From positions 62,001 through 126,000 of the forward strand of contig NZ_JACJRJ010000006.1 of the NCBI RefSeq assembly GCF_014697195.1: a DNA stretch of 64,000 nucleotides, given 5' to 3'. Below the pieces are notes generated by a model. It searched no databases, had not been told where the DNA came from, and saw nothing but the letters and a program-made list of their open reading frames with translations. Of this stretch, positions 15,966 through 25,937 are shown in pieces. This DNA comes from Cylindrospermum sp. FACHB-282. Its GTDB lineage: Bacteria; Cyanobacteriota; Cyanobacteriia; Cyanobacteriales; Nostocaceae. Each line of letters begins with the position of its first letter. Positions within the stretch are counted from its first letter, which is position 1. Position numbers and translations under genes: made by a program.

Positions 15966-17552
15966 ATGCGAGTCTTGCTAGTGTATCCGATATTTCCGAA
16001 AACCTTTTGGTCTTACGAAAAGATTTTGGCATTAGTCGATCGCAAGGTTTTGTTACCACCCTTGGGTTTAGTAACGGTGGCGGCGATTTTGCCTCAAGAA
16101 TGGGAATTTAAGCTGGTCGATCGCAACATTCGCCCAGCAACAGAAGCAGAATGGGCTTGGGCAGATATAGTAATCTTCTCTGCCATGATTGTCCAAAAAC
16201 AAGATTTACTTGACCAAATCCGAGAAGCGAAAGGACGCGGTAAGTTAGTGGCGCTGGGTGGCCCCTACCCCACCTCTACACCCCATGAAGTGGAAGCCGC
16301 TGGGGCAGATTTTCTGATTTTGGATGAAGGGGAACTGACTCTACCCATGTTTGTCGAAGCTATTCAACGGGGAGAAACTTCCGGGACTTTCCGCGCTACA
16401 GAAAAACCTGATGTCACTAGCACACCCATACCCCGCTTTGATTTATTAGAGTTTGATGCCTACGACATGATGTCGGTGCAGTTTTCGCGGGGTTGTCCTT
16501 TCCAGTGCGAATTCTGCGACATTATCGTTCTCTACGGACGCAAACCACGGACTAAAACCCCAGCCCAACTGTTAGCAGAGTTAGATTATCTCTATGAATT
16601 GGGTTGGCGGCGGGGTGTGTTTATGGTGGATGATAACTTTATTGGCAACAAGCGGAATGTTAAGTTGTTGCTGAAAGAGTTAAAAGTCTGGGTGGAAGAA
16701 CATCAATATCCTTTCAATTTTGACACTGAAGCTTCCATTGATTTGGCACAAGACCAAGAAATGATGGAGTTGATGGTTGATTGTGGCTTTAAAGCGGTGT
16801 TTTTGGGGATTGAAACACCGGATGAAGAGAGTTTGCAATTGACGAAAAAGTTTCAAAATACTCGCAGTTCCTTAACTGAGTCGGTGGAAACTATCATTAG
16901 AACTGGGTTGCGCCCAATGGCTGGGTTTATTATTGGTTTTGATGGCGAAAAAGCCGGTGCAGGCGATCGCATCGTTCGCTTTGCAGAACTAGCCGCCATT
17001 CCCTCTACCACCTTCGCTATGTTGCAAGCGCTACCCAATACCGCTTTGTGGCATCGTCTGACAAAAGAAGGACGACTACGGGAAAATCAAGACGGTAACA
17101 TCAACCAAACAACTTTGATGAACTTTGTCGCCACCCGTCCCCTAGAAGATATTGCGAGAGAATACGTTGAGGCTTTTTGCGCTTTATACGATCCAGTAGC
17201 ATACTTAGATCGCACCTATCGCTGTTTTTTGATGTTGGGTTCTCCCAAATGGACAGCACCAGCTAAAAAGCCAGAGTGGATAGTTGTGAAAGCGCTGCTA
17301 ACTGTAATTTGGCGACAAGGCGTCATCCGGGAAACCCGCTGGAAATTCTGGCATCACTTGTTTAGCATTCTCAAGCGTAACCCCAAGGTGTTTGAGCAAT
17401 ATATCTCTACTTGCGCCCACAACGAGCACTTTTTAGAGTATCGCCAAATTGTCCGCGATCAAATCGAAAGTCAGCTAGCTGAATATTTAGCACAAGGACC
17501 AGAAAAACCCTATGTGCTAGTGAAGGAAAAAGCTGAAGCAGTAGTTAGTTAG
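15966..17552 (+). CDS. B12-binding-domain radical SAM protein (DUF4070 type)
   Basis: 528 residues. Residues 1-150 form a cobalamin-binding-like Rossmann part (MRVLLVYPIFPKTFW, VALGGPYPTSTPHEVE). The radical SAM cluster motif CPFQCEFC has its cysteines at 177, 181 and 184 and is followed by a TIM-barrel part (GIETPDEESLQLTKK). The C-terminal 120 residues are the DUF4070-like tail. Family members methylate or rearrange unknown substrates. Start set by GAGGAG (15951-15956). A conserved cyanobacterial gene; no sign that it belongs to the cluster downstream. Confidence 0.9.
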   Translation: MRVLLVYPIFPKTFWSYEKILALVDRKVLLPPLGLVTVAAILPQEWEFKLVDRNIRPATEAEWAWADIVIFSAMIVQKQDLLDQIREAKGRGKLVALGGPYPTSTPHEVEAAGADFLILDEGELTLPMFVEAIQRGETSGTFRATEKPDVTSTPIPRFDLLEFDAYDMMSVQFSRGCPFQCEFCDIIVLYGRKPRTKTPAQLLAELDYLYELGWRRGVFMVDDNFIGNKRNVKLLLKELKVWVEEHQYPFNFDTEASIDLAQDQEMMELMVDCGFKAVFLGIETPDEESLQLTKKFQNTRSSLTESVETIIRTGLRPMAGFIIGFDGEKAGAGDRIVRFAELAAIPSTTFAMLQALPNTALWHRLTKEGRLRENQDGNINQTTLMNFVATRPLEDIAREYVEAFCALYDPVAYLDRTYRCFLMLGSPKWTAPAKKPEWIVVKALLTVIWRQGVIRETRWKFWHHLFSILKRNPKVFEQYISTCAHNEHFLEYRQIVRDQIESQLAEYLAQGPEKPYVLVKEKAEAVVS

Positions 17553-17558
17553 AGTAAA

Positions 17559-17594
17559 AGGCGATGCCTAAGTTGGGCTTCGCCTAGGCTTTTT
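17559..17594 (+). terminator. Rho-independent terminator of the radical SAM gene
   Basis: AGGCGATGCC pairs with GGCTTCGCCT (one mismatch) around a 7-base loop and is followed by TAGGCTTTTT. It begins 7 bases after the stop codon. Confidence 0.65.
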
Positions 17595-17777
17595 GATCTA
17601 GTTTTCTAGGTGGCGATCGCCTATCAAGATTAGGAAACAAATTTTAAAAAGTGTTTAAAACTACAAATTTAAGTATTACTACGCAAGTACTAACACTTAA
17701 ATTTTATGGAAATTTTAATAATCAATGCTCAATATAAGGTATAAGTAACGGTTGAAGTTAATCGAGTAAGCTTAATT

Positions 17778-19085
17778 GTGTCACAAGTTATCACCAAAGC
17801 TTTTGAAATCGAATGTTCTCCTAAGCAACTAATTTGGAGTGAAATCGCTCATAGAATTGGAGAACTGGGACTACCAGGAACACCAATCCGGCTGATATTA
17901 ACAGCACTCAGAGAAAATAAGTTAGTATTTGAAAGCAGTTTTTTGGAAACAGATAGAAAACCTGTCTGGCCTTCCTTATTAAATATTCGTCCTCGTCAAA
18001 TATCTTCAGCTAAACCTTTTGTTGCTGTCAGTATTATCCCAACAGGAGTCCGTGCGGAAATAGGAGGTTTTGCTGGTGACGCTACCCCAAGTGTTAATCT
18101 TTTAGCCAAAGCTTGTGATTATTTAGTTGTTAATCCCAATTCGGTTACAGCTTCTGACCTCTATTATGCTAGTGACAATGTTCTTTACCTAGAAGGAAAT
18201 TTAATTTGCCATCTCTTGTTGGGGCATACTACTCTGATACCAGAAACTCGCACCAAAATTGGTGTGATTATTGAGAAAACCCAAGAGAAATTTTTGAACA
18301 ATATCCTTAATGCCCTCAATGCTTTGAGAACTGTTGGAGGAATCAATATTGATCCTGTGGTGGTGACAGGTGGACAAGTGAGAACCAAATGCACTTATTC
18401 CCCCTACGGTCATGCCTCTGGAGAATTTGAGGGCATTGATGAGTTGATGAAGGCATTAGATATTGTTGCTCAGACAGACACTAATGCCGTTGCTTTTTCC
18501 ACCACTCTCTTAGTTGAGGATGAAGTTCGACAGCAGTATTACAACAAAGAATCTATACCAAATCCCTGGGGAGGAGCAGAGGCAATTCTTACCCACATGA
18601 CGACGAATTTTTATCCTTTTACTGCTGCCCATTCACCATTACTGCTAGATGAAGCTCATACCATGTTTGGCACTCTAGGAGACCCACGGGATGGTGCAGA
18701 GTTAATCTCTAGTTCATTTCTCTGTTCGACTTTGAAAGGATTAACCCACTCTCCACGTTTAGCAAAATTCGATACTCCATTGCCATCAGGATGTCAGGGA
18801 ATTTCTGTAGAAAATGTCTCAGCAGTTGTGATGCCAGAAAGTTCGGTAGGCAATATTCCCTTCTTTGCCTCTCTTGAGCAAAATATTCCAGTTATTCTGG
18901 TTCGGGACAATTACACTCAGTATGAAGTAACTCCCTCCATTCTGGGAATTGACCATGAACGGAGAAAAATTTACTACGTGAATAGTTACATGGAAGCCTC
19001 TGGGTTACTCCTCGCTTTACGACATGGAATTGCCCCTGAAGCCACAACACGTCCTATGCCCCCAATAGAGCCAATTTTTCTTTAA
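17778..19085 (+). CDS. DUF3326-domain protein, first gene of natural-product cluster
   Basis: 435 residues from a GTG start. The sequence (SIIPTGVRAEIGGFAGDATP, DYLVVNPNSVTASDLYY, SSFLCSTLKGLTHSPRL) matches what I know as DUF3326, a family of unassigned function with a likely nucleotide- or acyl-binding fold. No signal peptide or membrane segment is seen. About 340 bp separate it from the first decarboxylase-like gene on the same strand. Its function in the cluster is unknown. Confidence 0.8.
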   Translation: MSQVITKAFEIECSPKQLIWSEIAHRIGELGLPGTPIRLILTALRENKLVFESSFLETDRKPVWPSLLNIRPRQISSAKPFVAVSIIPTGVRAEIGGFAGDATPSVNLLAKACDYLVVNPNSVTASDLYYASDNVLYLEGNLICHLLLGHTTLIPETRTKIGVIIEKTQEKFLNNILNALNALRTVGGINIDPVVVTGGQVRTKCTYSPYGHASGEFEGIDELMKALDIVAQTDTNAVAFSTTLLVEDEVRQQYYNKESIPNPWGGAEAILTHMTTNFYPFTAAHSPLLLDEAHTMFGTLGDPRDGAELISSSFLCSTLKGLTHSPRLAKFDTPLPSGCQGISVENVSAVVMPESSVGNIPFFASLEQNIPVILVRDNYTQYEVTPSILGIDHERRKIYYVNSYMEASGLLLALRHGIAPEATTRPMPPIEPIFL

Positions 19086-19422
19086 AATCGAATTTTTTCA
19101 GTCGCTGCTAACACTTGTCAGCAAAACTCAAAACCGAGGGAGGGGAGCATCCCACTTTGGTAGATTTATCCTCGCAGGGAATAGCAGAATCAGACGAACC
19201 TGCTTGACTAATTAGGAGAATTAAATTAACAGAAAGCTGCGTATTAAGGACTTTAGTCTTAAAAATACTTCGGTCGTTCCTACAGCGTTGCCTAGGAAAG
19301 GATAAATTGCTCACTACTAACAAGCCTCTCACTTTACATTTAATTATTTCTAAATTCAGCAGAATTTTTGCCAATTTGGAATGCTCCCAAACCCAATAAA
19401 TTCAAGATCAAACAGGAGACCT

Positions 19423-20772
19423 ATGGAACCCACAGCAAACTACCCAAATGGCAAATTGTCTACTTACAAGATGATTGCATCTCATTCCCCAGAAATAAAA
19501 CTTCGGCTCCACACTCCTGCTCATCAAGGCGTTCGAGGGGAATCCGGATATTTTGACGATCGCATCTATGCTTACGATTTACCCTTTCTCAAACGTGATA
19601 AATTTGACAATGTAGAAAAGCATATTTCTAGTTTGTATAAAACTAAACGTACCTTTTGTCTTACTGGAGGAGCTACCCAAGGAGTTTTAATTGCCTGTAG
19701 CATACTGGCAAGAAGACACCGTAAAGTTGCCATCGGTCTAAATAGTCATCTATCCATCATTCATGGATTTATCCTCTCAGGAGTAGAGCCATTTTTTATG
19801 CCGTCGCGTTCCTTCATGCCCACAGATGAAGAAGTTATTCAAGCATTAGAATCAGCAGATGGAGATGTGACTGCACTTTTTTTAACACATCCTAGCTATG
19901 ATGGCATCACGACGGACTTATGCAGGGTTTCCCAATACTGCCGTAGTAGAAATATTGAGTTGATGATCGATGAAGCACATGGCACTCATTTTCCTTTTTT
20001 AGAGGAAGAAAATTTATCAGCCTTGACATTAGAATGTGACTTAGTTGTTCATAGCCTGCACAAGTTTGTTGGTAGTCTTGTGCAAACAGCATTAATTCAC
20101 TTACCGGCAGGTTCAGTGATTACTGAGGAAGAAGCACTCACCGCCCTGACATTGTTTGAAACCACATCAAGGAGTAATCTCCTATTATTAAGTATAGAAG
20201 AAGCTATTCAACTAGCTTTTGGCGATGAGAGAAAATCTATTTTTCACAAGGTGGCTGGCAACTGTCATCAATTGCGGTCTCTACTAGATAATTGGGAAAA
20301 TACTTTAACTTATGATTCCCAGGTGTCCGATCCATTCAAACTTTTCCTGTATAGCGATCGCATTTCCGGTGATAATCTAGCTAAATTACTGTATGAAAGT
20401 GGTGTTTATTTTGAATATTTTGATCCCAGAGGAGTACTACTAATTTTCTCATTTCAAAATACTGATGATGATTTTGTCCATGTAGCTAAAGTCTTGGCAG
20501 AAATTTATACAACTCTGGCTACTCAAGCTCCCAGAGAATTATTTGACGAACATATTTTAATTAGAACTCCGGTGATGCGGTGTTTACCGAGAGAGGCTTT
20601 TTTTGCATCCACAAGAAAAGAAGTTTATCTCCAGGAAGCAAAAGGACTGGTGAGTTGTCAAAACATCAAAAAAATCCCCCCTTGCGTTCCGGTTTTGATA
20701 CCTGGTGAAGAAATCACTGACTGGCATCTCCAGACAATAGCACCAGATACCTTAGTTAAAGTCATGAGTTAA
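19423..20772 (+). CDS. PLP-dependent Orn/Lys/Arg decarboxylase-like enzyme, copy 1
   Basis: 449 residues, fold-type I PLP enzyme of the Orn/Lys/Arg decarboxylase family. Motifs: LRLHTPAHQG near the N-terminus (family HTPGHKG), TGGATQG phosphate loop, MIDEAHGTHFP cofactor Asp, and HSLHKFVGSLVQTALIH with the PLP lysine. It would decarboxylate a basic amino acid to an amine such as cadaverine, putrescine or agmatine; the specificity cannot be read. The frame opens at 19381, but AGGAG at 19413-19417 precedes ATG 19423, giving an N-terminus that matches the second copy. It lies in tandem with a close paralog, with mosaic identity (see findings). Confidence 0.88.
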   Translation: MEPTANYPNGKLSTYKMIASHSPEIKLRLHTPAHQGVRGESGYFDDRIYAYDLPFLKRDKFDNVEKHISSLYKTKRTFCLTGGATQGVLIACSILARRHRKVAIGLNSHLSIIHGFILSGVEPFFMPSRSFMPTDEEVIQALESADGDVTALFLTHPSYDGITTDLCRVSQYCRSRNIELMIDEAHGTHFPFLEEENLSALTLECDLVVHSLHKFVGSLVQTALIHLPAGSVITEEEALTALTLFETTSRSNLLLLSIEEAIQLAFGDERKSIFHKVAGNCHQLRSLLDNWENTLTYDSQVSDPFKLFLYSDRISGDNLAKLLYESGVYFEYFDPRGVLLIFSFQNTDDDFVHVAKVLAEIYTTLATQAPRELFDEHILIRTPVMRCLPREAFFASTRKEVYLQEAKGLVSCQNIKKIPPCVPVLIPGEEITDWHLQTIAPDTLVKVMS

Positions 20773-20946
20773 AGAAGTAGCGTTTAGGAGACAGTCTAAT
20801 CTTAAGTTCCACTAAAGAGGTTGTTTGCAACTGGGGATTTATAACTTAGCAAATTGAAGAGCTAATAAACTGTACTCAATAAATTTTAAATTGGAGCTTT
20901 ATTCAGAGTGCTGATTATAACTAAGATTTTGAATTGTGAATTAAAT

Positions 20947-21111
20947 TAGGACTTACGCATTGACAAAAAATGGTAAATATGTATATCAATTTTATTCATT
21001 GAAAGTCCTATAAATTGTGCGTTAGGGAACGCACACTACGTGTAGGATGCGTCCCCTGACGCATCGAAAAAGCCTGAAAAAAGGGTAAATTTGTACAGTG
21101 CGTAAGTCCTA
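20947..21111. mobile_element. 165-bp MITE with TAGGACTTACGCA terminal inverted repeats, copy 1
   Basis: Both ends carry the perfect 13-bp inverted repeat TAGGACTTACGCA, extending imperfectly inward (TTGACA and CTGTACA). The interior has its own hairpin-like GTAGGATGCGTCCCC..GACGCATC segment and no open frame. Ends begin with TA, as for IS630/mariner-type elements. A 204-bp relative with the same ends is at 44863-45066. It fills much of the 377-bp gap between the two decarboxylase-like genes. Confidence 0.85.
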
Positions 21112-21149
21112 CAAATGTATACTGTTGAATAATCAAATAGGAGTCCTAA

Positions 21150-22514
21150 ATGAATGATAAATTAATTACTTATCAGATGATTTCGTCTCATGAATCAGTT
21201 ACAAAACTGAGGCTTCACACTCCTGCTCATCAAGGATATAGAGGAGTATCGGAACATTTTGATGATTGCATTTATGGCTATGATTTACCGTTCTTTAACC
21301 GTGACGAATTTGACAATGTAGAAAAGTATATTTCTAGTCTATATAAAACAAAACGTACATTTTTTATTACTGGAGGAGCTACTCAAGGAATTTTAATTGC
21401 CTGTAGTCTATTGGCAAGAAAACATCGAAAAGTTGCTATTGGTCTAAATAGTCACCTATCCATAATTCATGGATTTATCCTTTCGGGAACAGAACCATTT
21501 TTTATTCCATCTCGTTCCTTCATGCCCACAGATGAAGAAGTTATTCAAGCATTAGAAACAGCAGGTGAGGAGGTAACTGCACTTTTTTTAACCTATCCTA
21601 GCTACGATGGAAAAATAACTAACTTAGAGAATATTGCCAAATATTGCCGGAGTAAAAATATTGAGTTCATGCTCGACGAAGCACATGGAACTCATTTTCC
21701 TTTCTTAGAAGCAAAAACATCAGCAGTGACATTAGAATGTGACTTAGTTGTTCATAGCCTGCACAAGTTTGTTGGTAGTCTTGTGCAAACAGCATTAATT
21801 CACTTACCGGAAACTTCAGTGATTACCGAGGAAGAAGCACTCACCGCCCTGGCATTGTTTGAAACCACATCAAGGAGTAATCTCCTATTATTAAGTATAG
21901 AAGAAGCTATTCAACTGGCTTTTGGAGATGAGAGAAAATCTATTTTTCACAAGGTGGCTGGCAATTGTGATCAATTGCGGTGTCTGCTAGATAATTGGGG
22001 AAATACTTTAACTTATGATTTCCAGGTTTCCGATCCATTCAAGCTTTTCCTGTATAGCGATCGCATTTCCGGTGATAATCTAGCTAAATTACTGTATGAA
22101 CGTGGTGTTGATGACGAATACTCTGATTCCAGAGGAGTACTACTAATTTTCTCATTTCAAAATACTGATGATGATTTTGTCCATGTAGCTAAAGTCTTGG
22201 CAGAAATTTACACAACTCTGGCTACTCAAGCTCCCAGACAATTATTTGACGAGCATATTTTAATGAGAACTCCAGTAATGCGGTGTTTACCGAGAGAGGC
22301 TTTTTTTGCATCCACAAGAAAAGAAGTTTATCTCCAGGAAGCAAAGGGACTAGTGAGTTGTCAAAGCATCAAAAAAATCCCCCCTGGTACTCCGGTTTTG
22401 ATACCTGGTGAAGAAATCACTGACTGGCATCTCCAGACAATAGCACCAGATACCTTAGTTGAGGTAGTGGGTTCTTCGGTTATTTCTATGGAAAAACCAG
22501 TTAAAAATCAGTGA
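21150..22514 (+). CDS. PLP-dependent Orn/Lys/Arg decarboxylase-like enzyme, copy 2
   Basis: 454 residues, paralog of the preceding gene. HTPAHQG at 23-29, TGGATQG at 74-80, D176-E-A-H179 and the PLP lysine K206 in HSLHKF are all present, so it should be active. AGGAG lies 8 bp before the start. From about residue 195 on it is nearly identical to copy 1 at DNA level, while the first 190 residues are clearly diverged. The paralogs could form hetero-oligomers or differ in substrate. A 14-residue C-terminal extension is not present in copy 1. The NRPS gene starts 63 bp later. Confidence 0.88.
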   Translation: MNDKLITYQMISSHESVTKLRLHTPAHQGYRGVSEHFDDCIYGYDLPFFNRDEFDNVEKYISSLYKTKRTFFITGGATQGILIACSLLARKHRKVAIGLNSHLSIIHGFILSGTEPFFIPSRSFMPTDEEVIQALETAGEEVTALFLTYPSYDGKITNLENIAKYCRSKNIEFMLDEAHGTHFPFLEAKTSAVTLECDLVVHSLHKFVGSLVQTALIHLPETSVITEEEALTALALFETTSRSNLLLLSIEEAIQLAFGDERKSIFHKVAGNCDQLRCLLDNWGNTLTYDFQVSDPFKLFLYSDRISGDNLAKLLYERGVDDEYSDSRGVLLIFSFQNTDDDFVHVAKVLAEIYTTLATQAPRQLFDEHILMRTPVMRCLPREAFFASTRKEVYLQEAKGLVSCQSIKKIPPGTPVLIPGEEITDWHLQTIAPDTLVEVVGSSVISMEKPVKNQ

Positions 22515-22577
22515 AAGCCTTATTTTGTAAGCATTTCATTTTAAACAGGAGCATAATTCTTTATCAGAGGGTTACTT

Positions 22578-25500
22578 ATGAATGAGCATTTTAATGATTC
22601 AAAAATACTAGTTGCTCATCTAAAACAACAACTTGATGGCCCACAACTTCTTACCGAGACAGAACTGCATAAGTTATTAATCGAGTGGAATGACACTCAG
22701 CGTGATTATCCTCAAGATAAGTGTATTCATCAGCTATTCGCAGAGCAGGTGGAACGCACTCCAAAAGCTGTCGCTGTGGTTTTTGAAGAGAAACAACTAA
22801 CCTACCAAGAACTTAATGCCAGAGCCAATCAGCTAGCACATCACCTGCAAAGCCTGGGGGTTGGGCCAGAAGTGCTAGTGGGTATCTGCGTTGAACGCTC
22901 CCTAGAAATGATAGTGGGAGTTCTTGGTGTCCTCAAAGCAGGTGGTGCTTATGTTCCCCTAGACCGAGGGTATCCGTCTGAGCGCTTGGCTTATATGCTG
23001 GAAGACTCTTCTGTGCCAGTGCTGCTTACCCAGGCGCATCTGTCCGAGGAGTTTTCCCAATACTCTGCACATACCATCTGCTTGGATTCTGATTGGGTAA
23101 AAATTGCCCACCAGGTGAAGTCAAACCCCACGAGCGACGTGACGCCCGATAACCTAGCATATGTCATCTACACCTCTGGCTCAACTGGTCAGCCCAAGGG
23201 GGTTACTGTTCCTCACCGAGCAGTAAACCGCTTATTACTTAATACGAATTACATCAATTTACAATGCCAAGATGTAGTTGCTTTCGCGTCAAACTTTTCC
23301 TTCGATGCTGTCACTTTTGAGATTTGGGGAGCGCTACTTCACGGGGCGAAGCTCGTTGGGGTTTCTAAGGATGTGGTTCTTTCACCCAATGACTTTGCAC
23401 AGTTTATTCAAAAGCAAGAAATCAGCGTGTTGTTTTTGACAACCGCCTTATTTAATCAAATGGCGAGTGTTGTTCCCTCGGCTTTCCGTTCGGTACACCA
23501 CCTTCTATTTGGAGGAGAGGCGGTCGAGCTAAGGTGGGTCAAAGAAGTGCTGAAGAATGAGCCACCTCAGCGATTGCTTCATGTTTATGGACCGACAGAA
23601 AGTACAACATTCGCCACCTGGTACTTGGTACAGGATGTCGCAGAAGGGGATACAACTATTCCCATAGGTCGCCCCATCTCCAATACGCGCTGTTTTCTGC
23701 TGGATGCGCAAAAGCAACCTGTCCCCATTGGTGTCCCTGGAGAGCTGTACATCGATGGAGATGGGCTGGCACGGGGATACCTTAACCGTCCCGATTTAAC
23801 TCTGGAGAAATTTATCCCCAACCCCTTGAGCAATGAACCTGGTTCTCGCCTCTACAAAACTGGTGACTTAGCCCGCTATCTACCTGATGGCAATATTGAG
23901 TTTCTCGGACGTATCGACCATCAAGTAAAGATTCGCGGCTTCCGTATTGAATTGGGCGAGATTGAGGCAGCACTAACTCAACATCCAGACGTGCGGGAAG
24001 CTGTTGTGATAGTTAGAGAGGATATTCCAGGTGATAAGCGCCTAGTAGCCTATCTAGTGGAAAACCCACAAAGCAGCGTACTGTCTGAGCAAAAGCTAAT
24101 ACCGCTTCTCCGCAGTTTTTTACAAGCAAAACTGCCTGTGTATATGATACCTGATCGCTTTGTCACGTTGGATGCTTTACCCCTAACCCCTAATGGCAAA
24201 GTTGATCGCTCCTCGCTACCAGTGCCTGATGCTACTAGACCAGACCAATCAGAAAATTTTGTCGCCCCTAGCACGCCTACTGAAAAAATCCTAGCAGCTA
24301 TTTGGTCTGAAGTTTTGGGACTGCAACAAGTAGGTATTAAAGACAACTTTTTTGAATCGGGGGGACACTCGCTGCTTGCCACCTCTATTGTCTCACGTAT
24401 TGAGCAAGCCTTTTCTATCCAACTTCCTCTGGACTATCTATTTACGACACCTACCATAGCTTCAGTCAGTCAGTACATCGAAAATTCACGCCTAATTGAA
24501 TCCAGGAGTATGGTGATTGACGCCCCTCCACCTCTGGTACACGTCCCACGAGAGCAACATATACCCTTGTCTTCTGCACAAAAGTCTACATGGGAGTCAG
24601 TGGAGTTGAATCCAGACAGCTGCGGCTACAACTGCCCTATGATTCTACATTTCACTATCCCGCTCTCTGCCCATGTCTTGGAGCAAAGCATCAATGAGAT
24701 TATCCGTAGACACGAAATTCTACGTACTAACTTTACTATTGTACAAGGTCAACCCCAGCAGGTCGTTGCTCCATCCCTTACCGTGCCTCTAGAGATACTA
24801 GATTTGCAGCATCTACTTCCAGTAGAGCGAGATGCGGCGGCTCAAAGAATTTTTACTCAACAAGCCCGCCACAAATTTAATCTAGCATCTGGCTCTCTGA
24901 TGAAGACAACCTTGCTGAAGTTGGCAAAGGAGAAGTATCAGCTATTAGTCACAATACACCACATAATTACAGATGGCTGGTCAATGGGAATCTGGCTTCA
25001 AGAGTTAGAAATTATCTATAGTGCCTTCTCCATTGGTAAGCCTTCACCCTTACCTGAACAACCTATTCAGTACGGGGATTTCACCATCTGGGAGCAACAG
25101 TGGTTAAATGCAGGGTTACTGGCAAAGCAGCTTGCTTATTGGCAGAAAAAGCTGGCTAATATTCCCACACCACTCAATCTCCTACCTACTAAACAGCCAC
25201 AGCAAACCACGAGCAGTCAATATGCATCTTTATATTCTCTAGAACTGCCAGAGAGTCTGGGACTTGCAATCACATCTCTCAGCCGTTCCCAAGGAGTTAC
25301 CAATTTTGTCATTATTTTGACGGCTCTAAAGATACTCTTGTTTAAATTAAGTGGACAAACAGAAATTATAGTCACGGGGATAACGGCTAATCGCCGAACT
25401 CCAGTAGTTGAAAAAATGATGGGTTGCTTTTTTAATTGCCTTTATTTGTACTCCCACATTGATGACTTGCAAACAGGACAAACTCTTCTACAACAGGTTA

Positions 25501-25889
25501 AACAGACAGTTAGTGAAGCGATCGCTCATCAAGATATTCCTGTAAATAATGTGTTTAATAATATCAGCGGACTAAAATCCCTGCAAACCACATTTGTGAG
25601 TATGATTCCACCAGTTTCTGGGCAAGGTGAAATGTTTGATTCAGAACCCATAGCACTTGTAAATCAAGGTGAACTTTGGAATGAAGAGGAAAATCCGCTA
25701 GAAATTTATATTTATTCACCGAAAGCAGATTATTCAATTATGAGAATTTTAGCATATTACAGTACAAACTTATTTACATCTGAAAGCATAGAGCAGTTTT
25801 TTAGTGACTATCAAAATATTCTTCAGCAGCTTGTTAAAAATTCAGAAATAAAAATTTCTGAATTTGAGTTATTTTCAAAAAAATCTTAG
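22578..25889 (+). CDS. Single-module NRPS: adenylation, carrier, condensation; no thioesterase
   Basis: 1103 residues. Residues 30-65 are a condensation-linker remnant (LHKLLIEWNDTQRDYP), and about 55-550 form an adenylation domain with YTSGSTGQPKGV, YGPTE and YKTGDLARY. By my manual alignment to GrsA the ten specificity residues read D-A-F-F-L-G-V-T-F-K, which suggests an aliphatic, Ile/Val-like substrate. The carrier domain has FFESGGHSLLA with Ser598 for phosphopantetheine. The C-terminal condensation domain has the intact HHIITDG motif (794-800). There is no thioesterase or reductase, so the terminal condensation domain may release the product by joining it to an amine, possibly one made by the adjacent decarboxylases. 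That last step is inference. Confidence 0.93.
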   Translation: MNEHFNDSKILVAHLKQQLDGPQLLTETELHKLLIEWNDTQRDYPQDKCIHQLFAEQVERTPKAVAVVFEEKQLTYQELNARANQLAHHLQSLGVGPEVLVGICVERSLEMIVGVLGVLKAGGAYVPLDRGYPSERLAYMLEDSSVPVLLTQAHLSEEFSQYSAHTICLDSDWVKIAHQVKSNPTSDVTPDNLAYVIYTSGSTGQPKGVTVPHRAVNRLLLNTNYINLQCQDVVAFASNFSFDAVTFEIWGALLHGAKLVGVSKDVVLSPNDFAQFIQKQEISVLFLTTALFNQMASVVPSAFRSVHHLLFGGEAVELRWVKEVLKNEPPQRLLHVYGPTESTTFATWYLVQDVAEGDTTIPIGRPISNTRCFLLDAQKQPVPIGVPGELYIDGDGLARGYLNRPDLTLEKFIPNPLSNEPGSRLYKTGDLARYLPDGNIEFLGRIDHQVKIRGFRIELGEIEAALTQHPDVREAVVIVREDIPGDKRLVAYLVENPQSSVLSEQKLIPLLRSFLQAKLPVYMIPDRFVTLDALPLTPNGKVDRSSLPVPDATRPDQSENFVAPSTPTEKILAAIWSEVLGLQQVGIKDNFFESGGHSLLATSIVSRIEQAFSIQLPLDYLFTTPTIASVSQYIENSRLIESRSMVIDAPPPLVHVPREQHIPLSSAQKSTWESVELNPDSCGYNCPMILHFTIPLSAHVLEQSINEIIRRHEILRTNFTIVQGQPQQVVAPSLTVPLEILDLQHLLPVERDAAAQRIFTQQARHKFNLASGSLMKTTLLKLAKEKYQLLVTIHHIITDGWSMGIWLQELEIIYSAFSIGKPSPLPEQPIQYGDFTIWEQQWLNAGLLAKQLAYWQKKLANIPTPLNLLPTKQPQQTTSSQYASLYSLELPESLGLAITSLSRSQGVTNFVIILTALKILLFKLSGQTEIIVTGITANRRTPVVEKMMGCFFNCLYLYSHIDDLQTGQTLLQQVKQTVSEAIAHQDIPVNNVFNNISGLKSLQTTFVSMIPPVSGQGEMFDSEPIALVNQGELWNEEENPLEIYIYSPKADYSIMRILAYYSTNLFTSESIEQFFSDYQNILQQLVKNSEIKISEFELFSKKS

Positions 25890-25937
25890 TGTTACAAATT
25901 AAAAATTTTCATCAATTAAAACAGGGATTAATCGCCA

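Noticed and set aside
19108-19374. An 88-codon minus-strand frame in the gap before the first decarboxylase
   Set aside because: No motif, no ribosome binding site, and the 340-bp gap is better read as leader of the plus-strand cluster; nothing else supportable was seen there.
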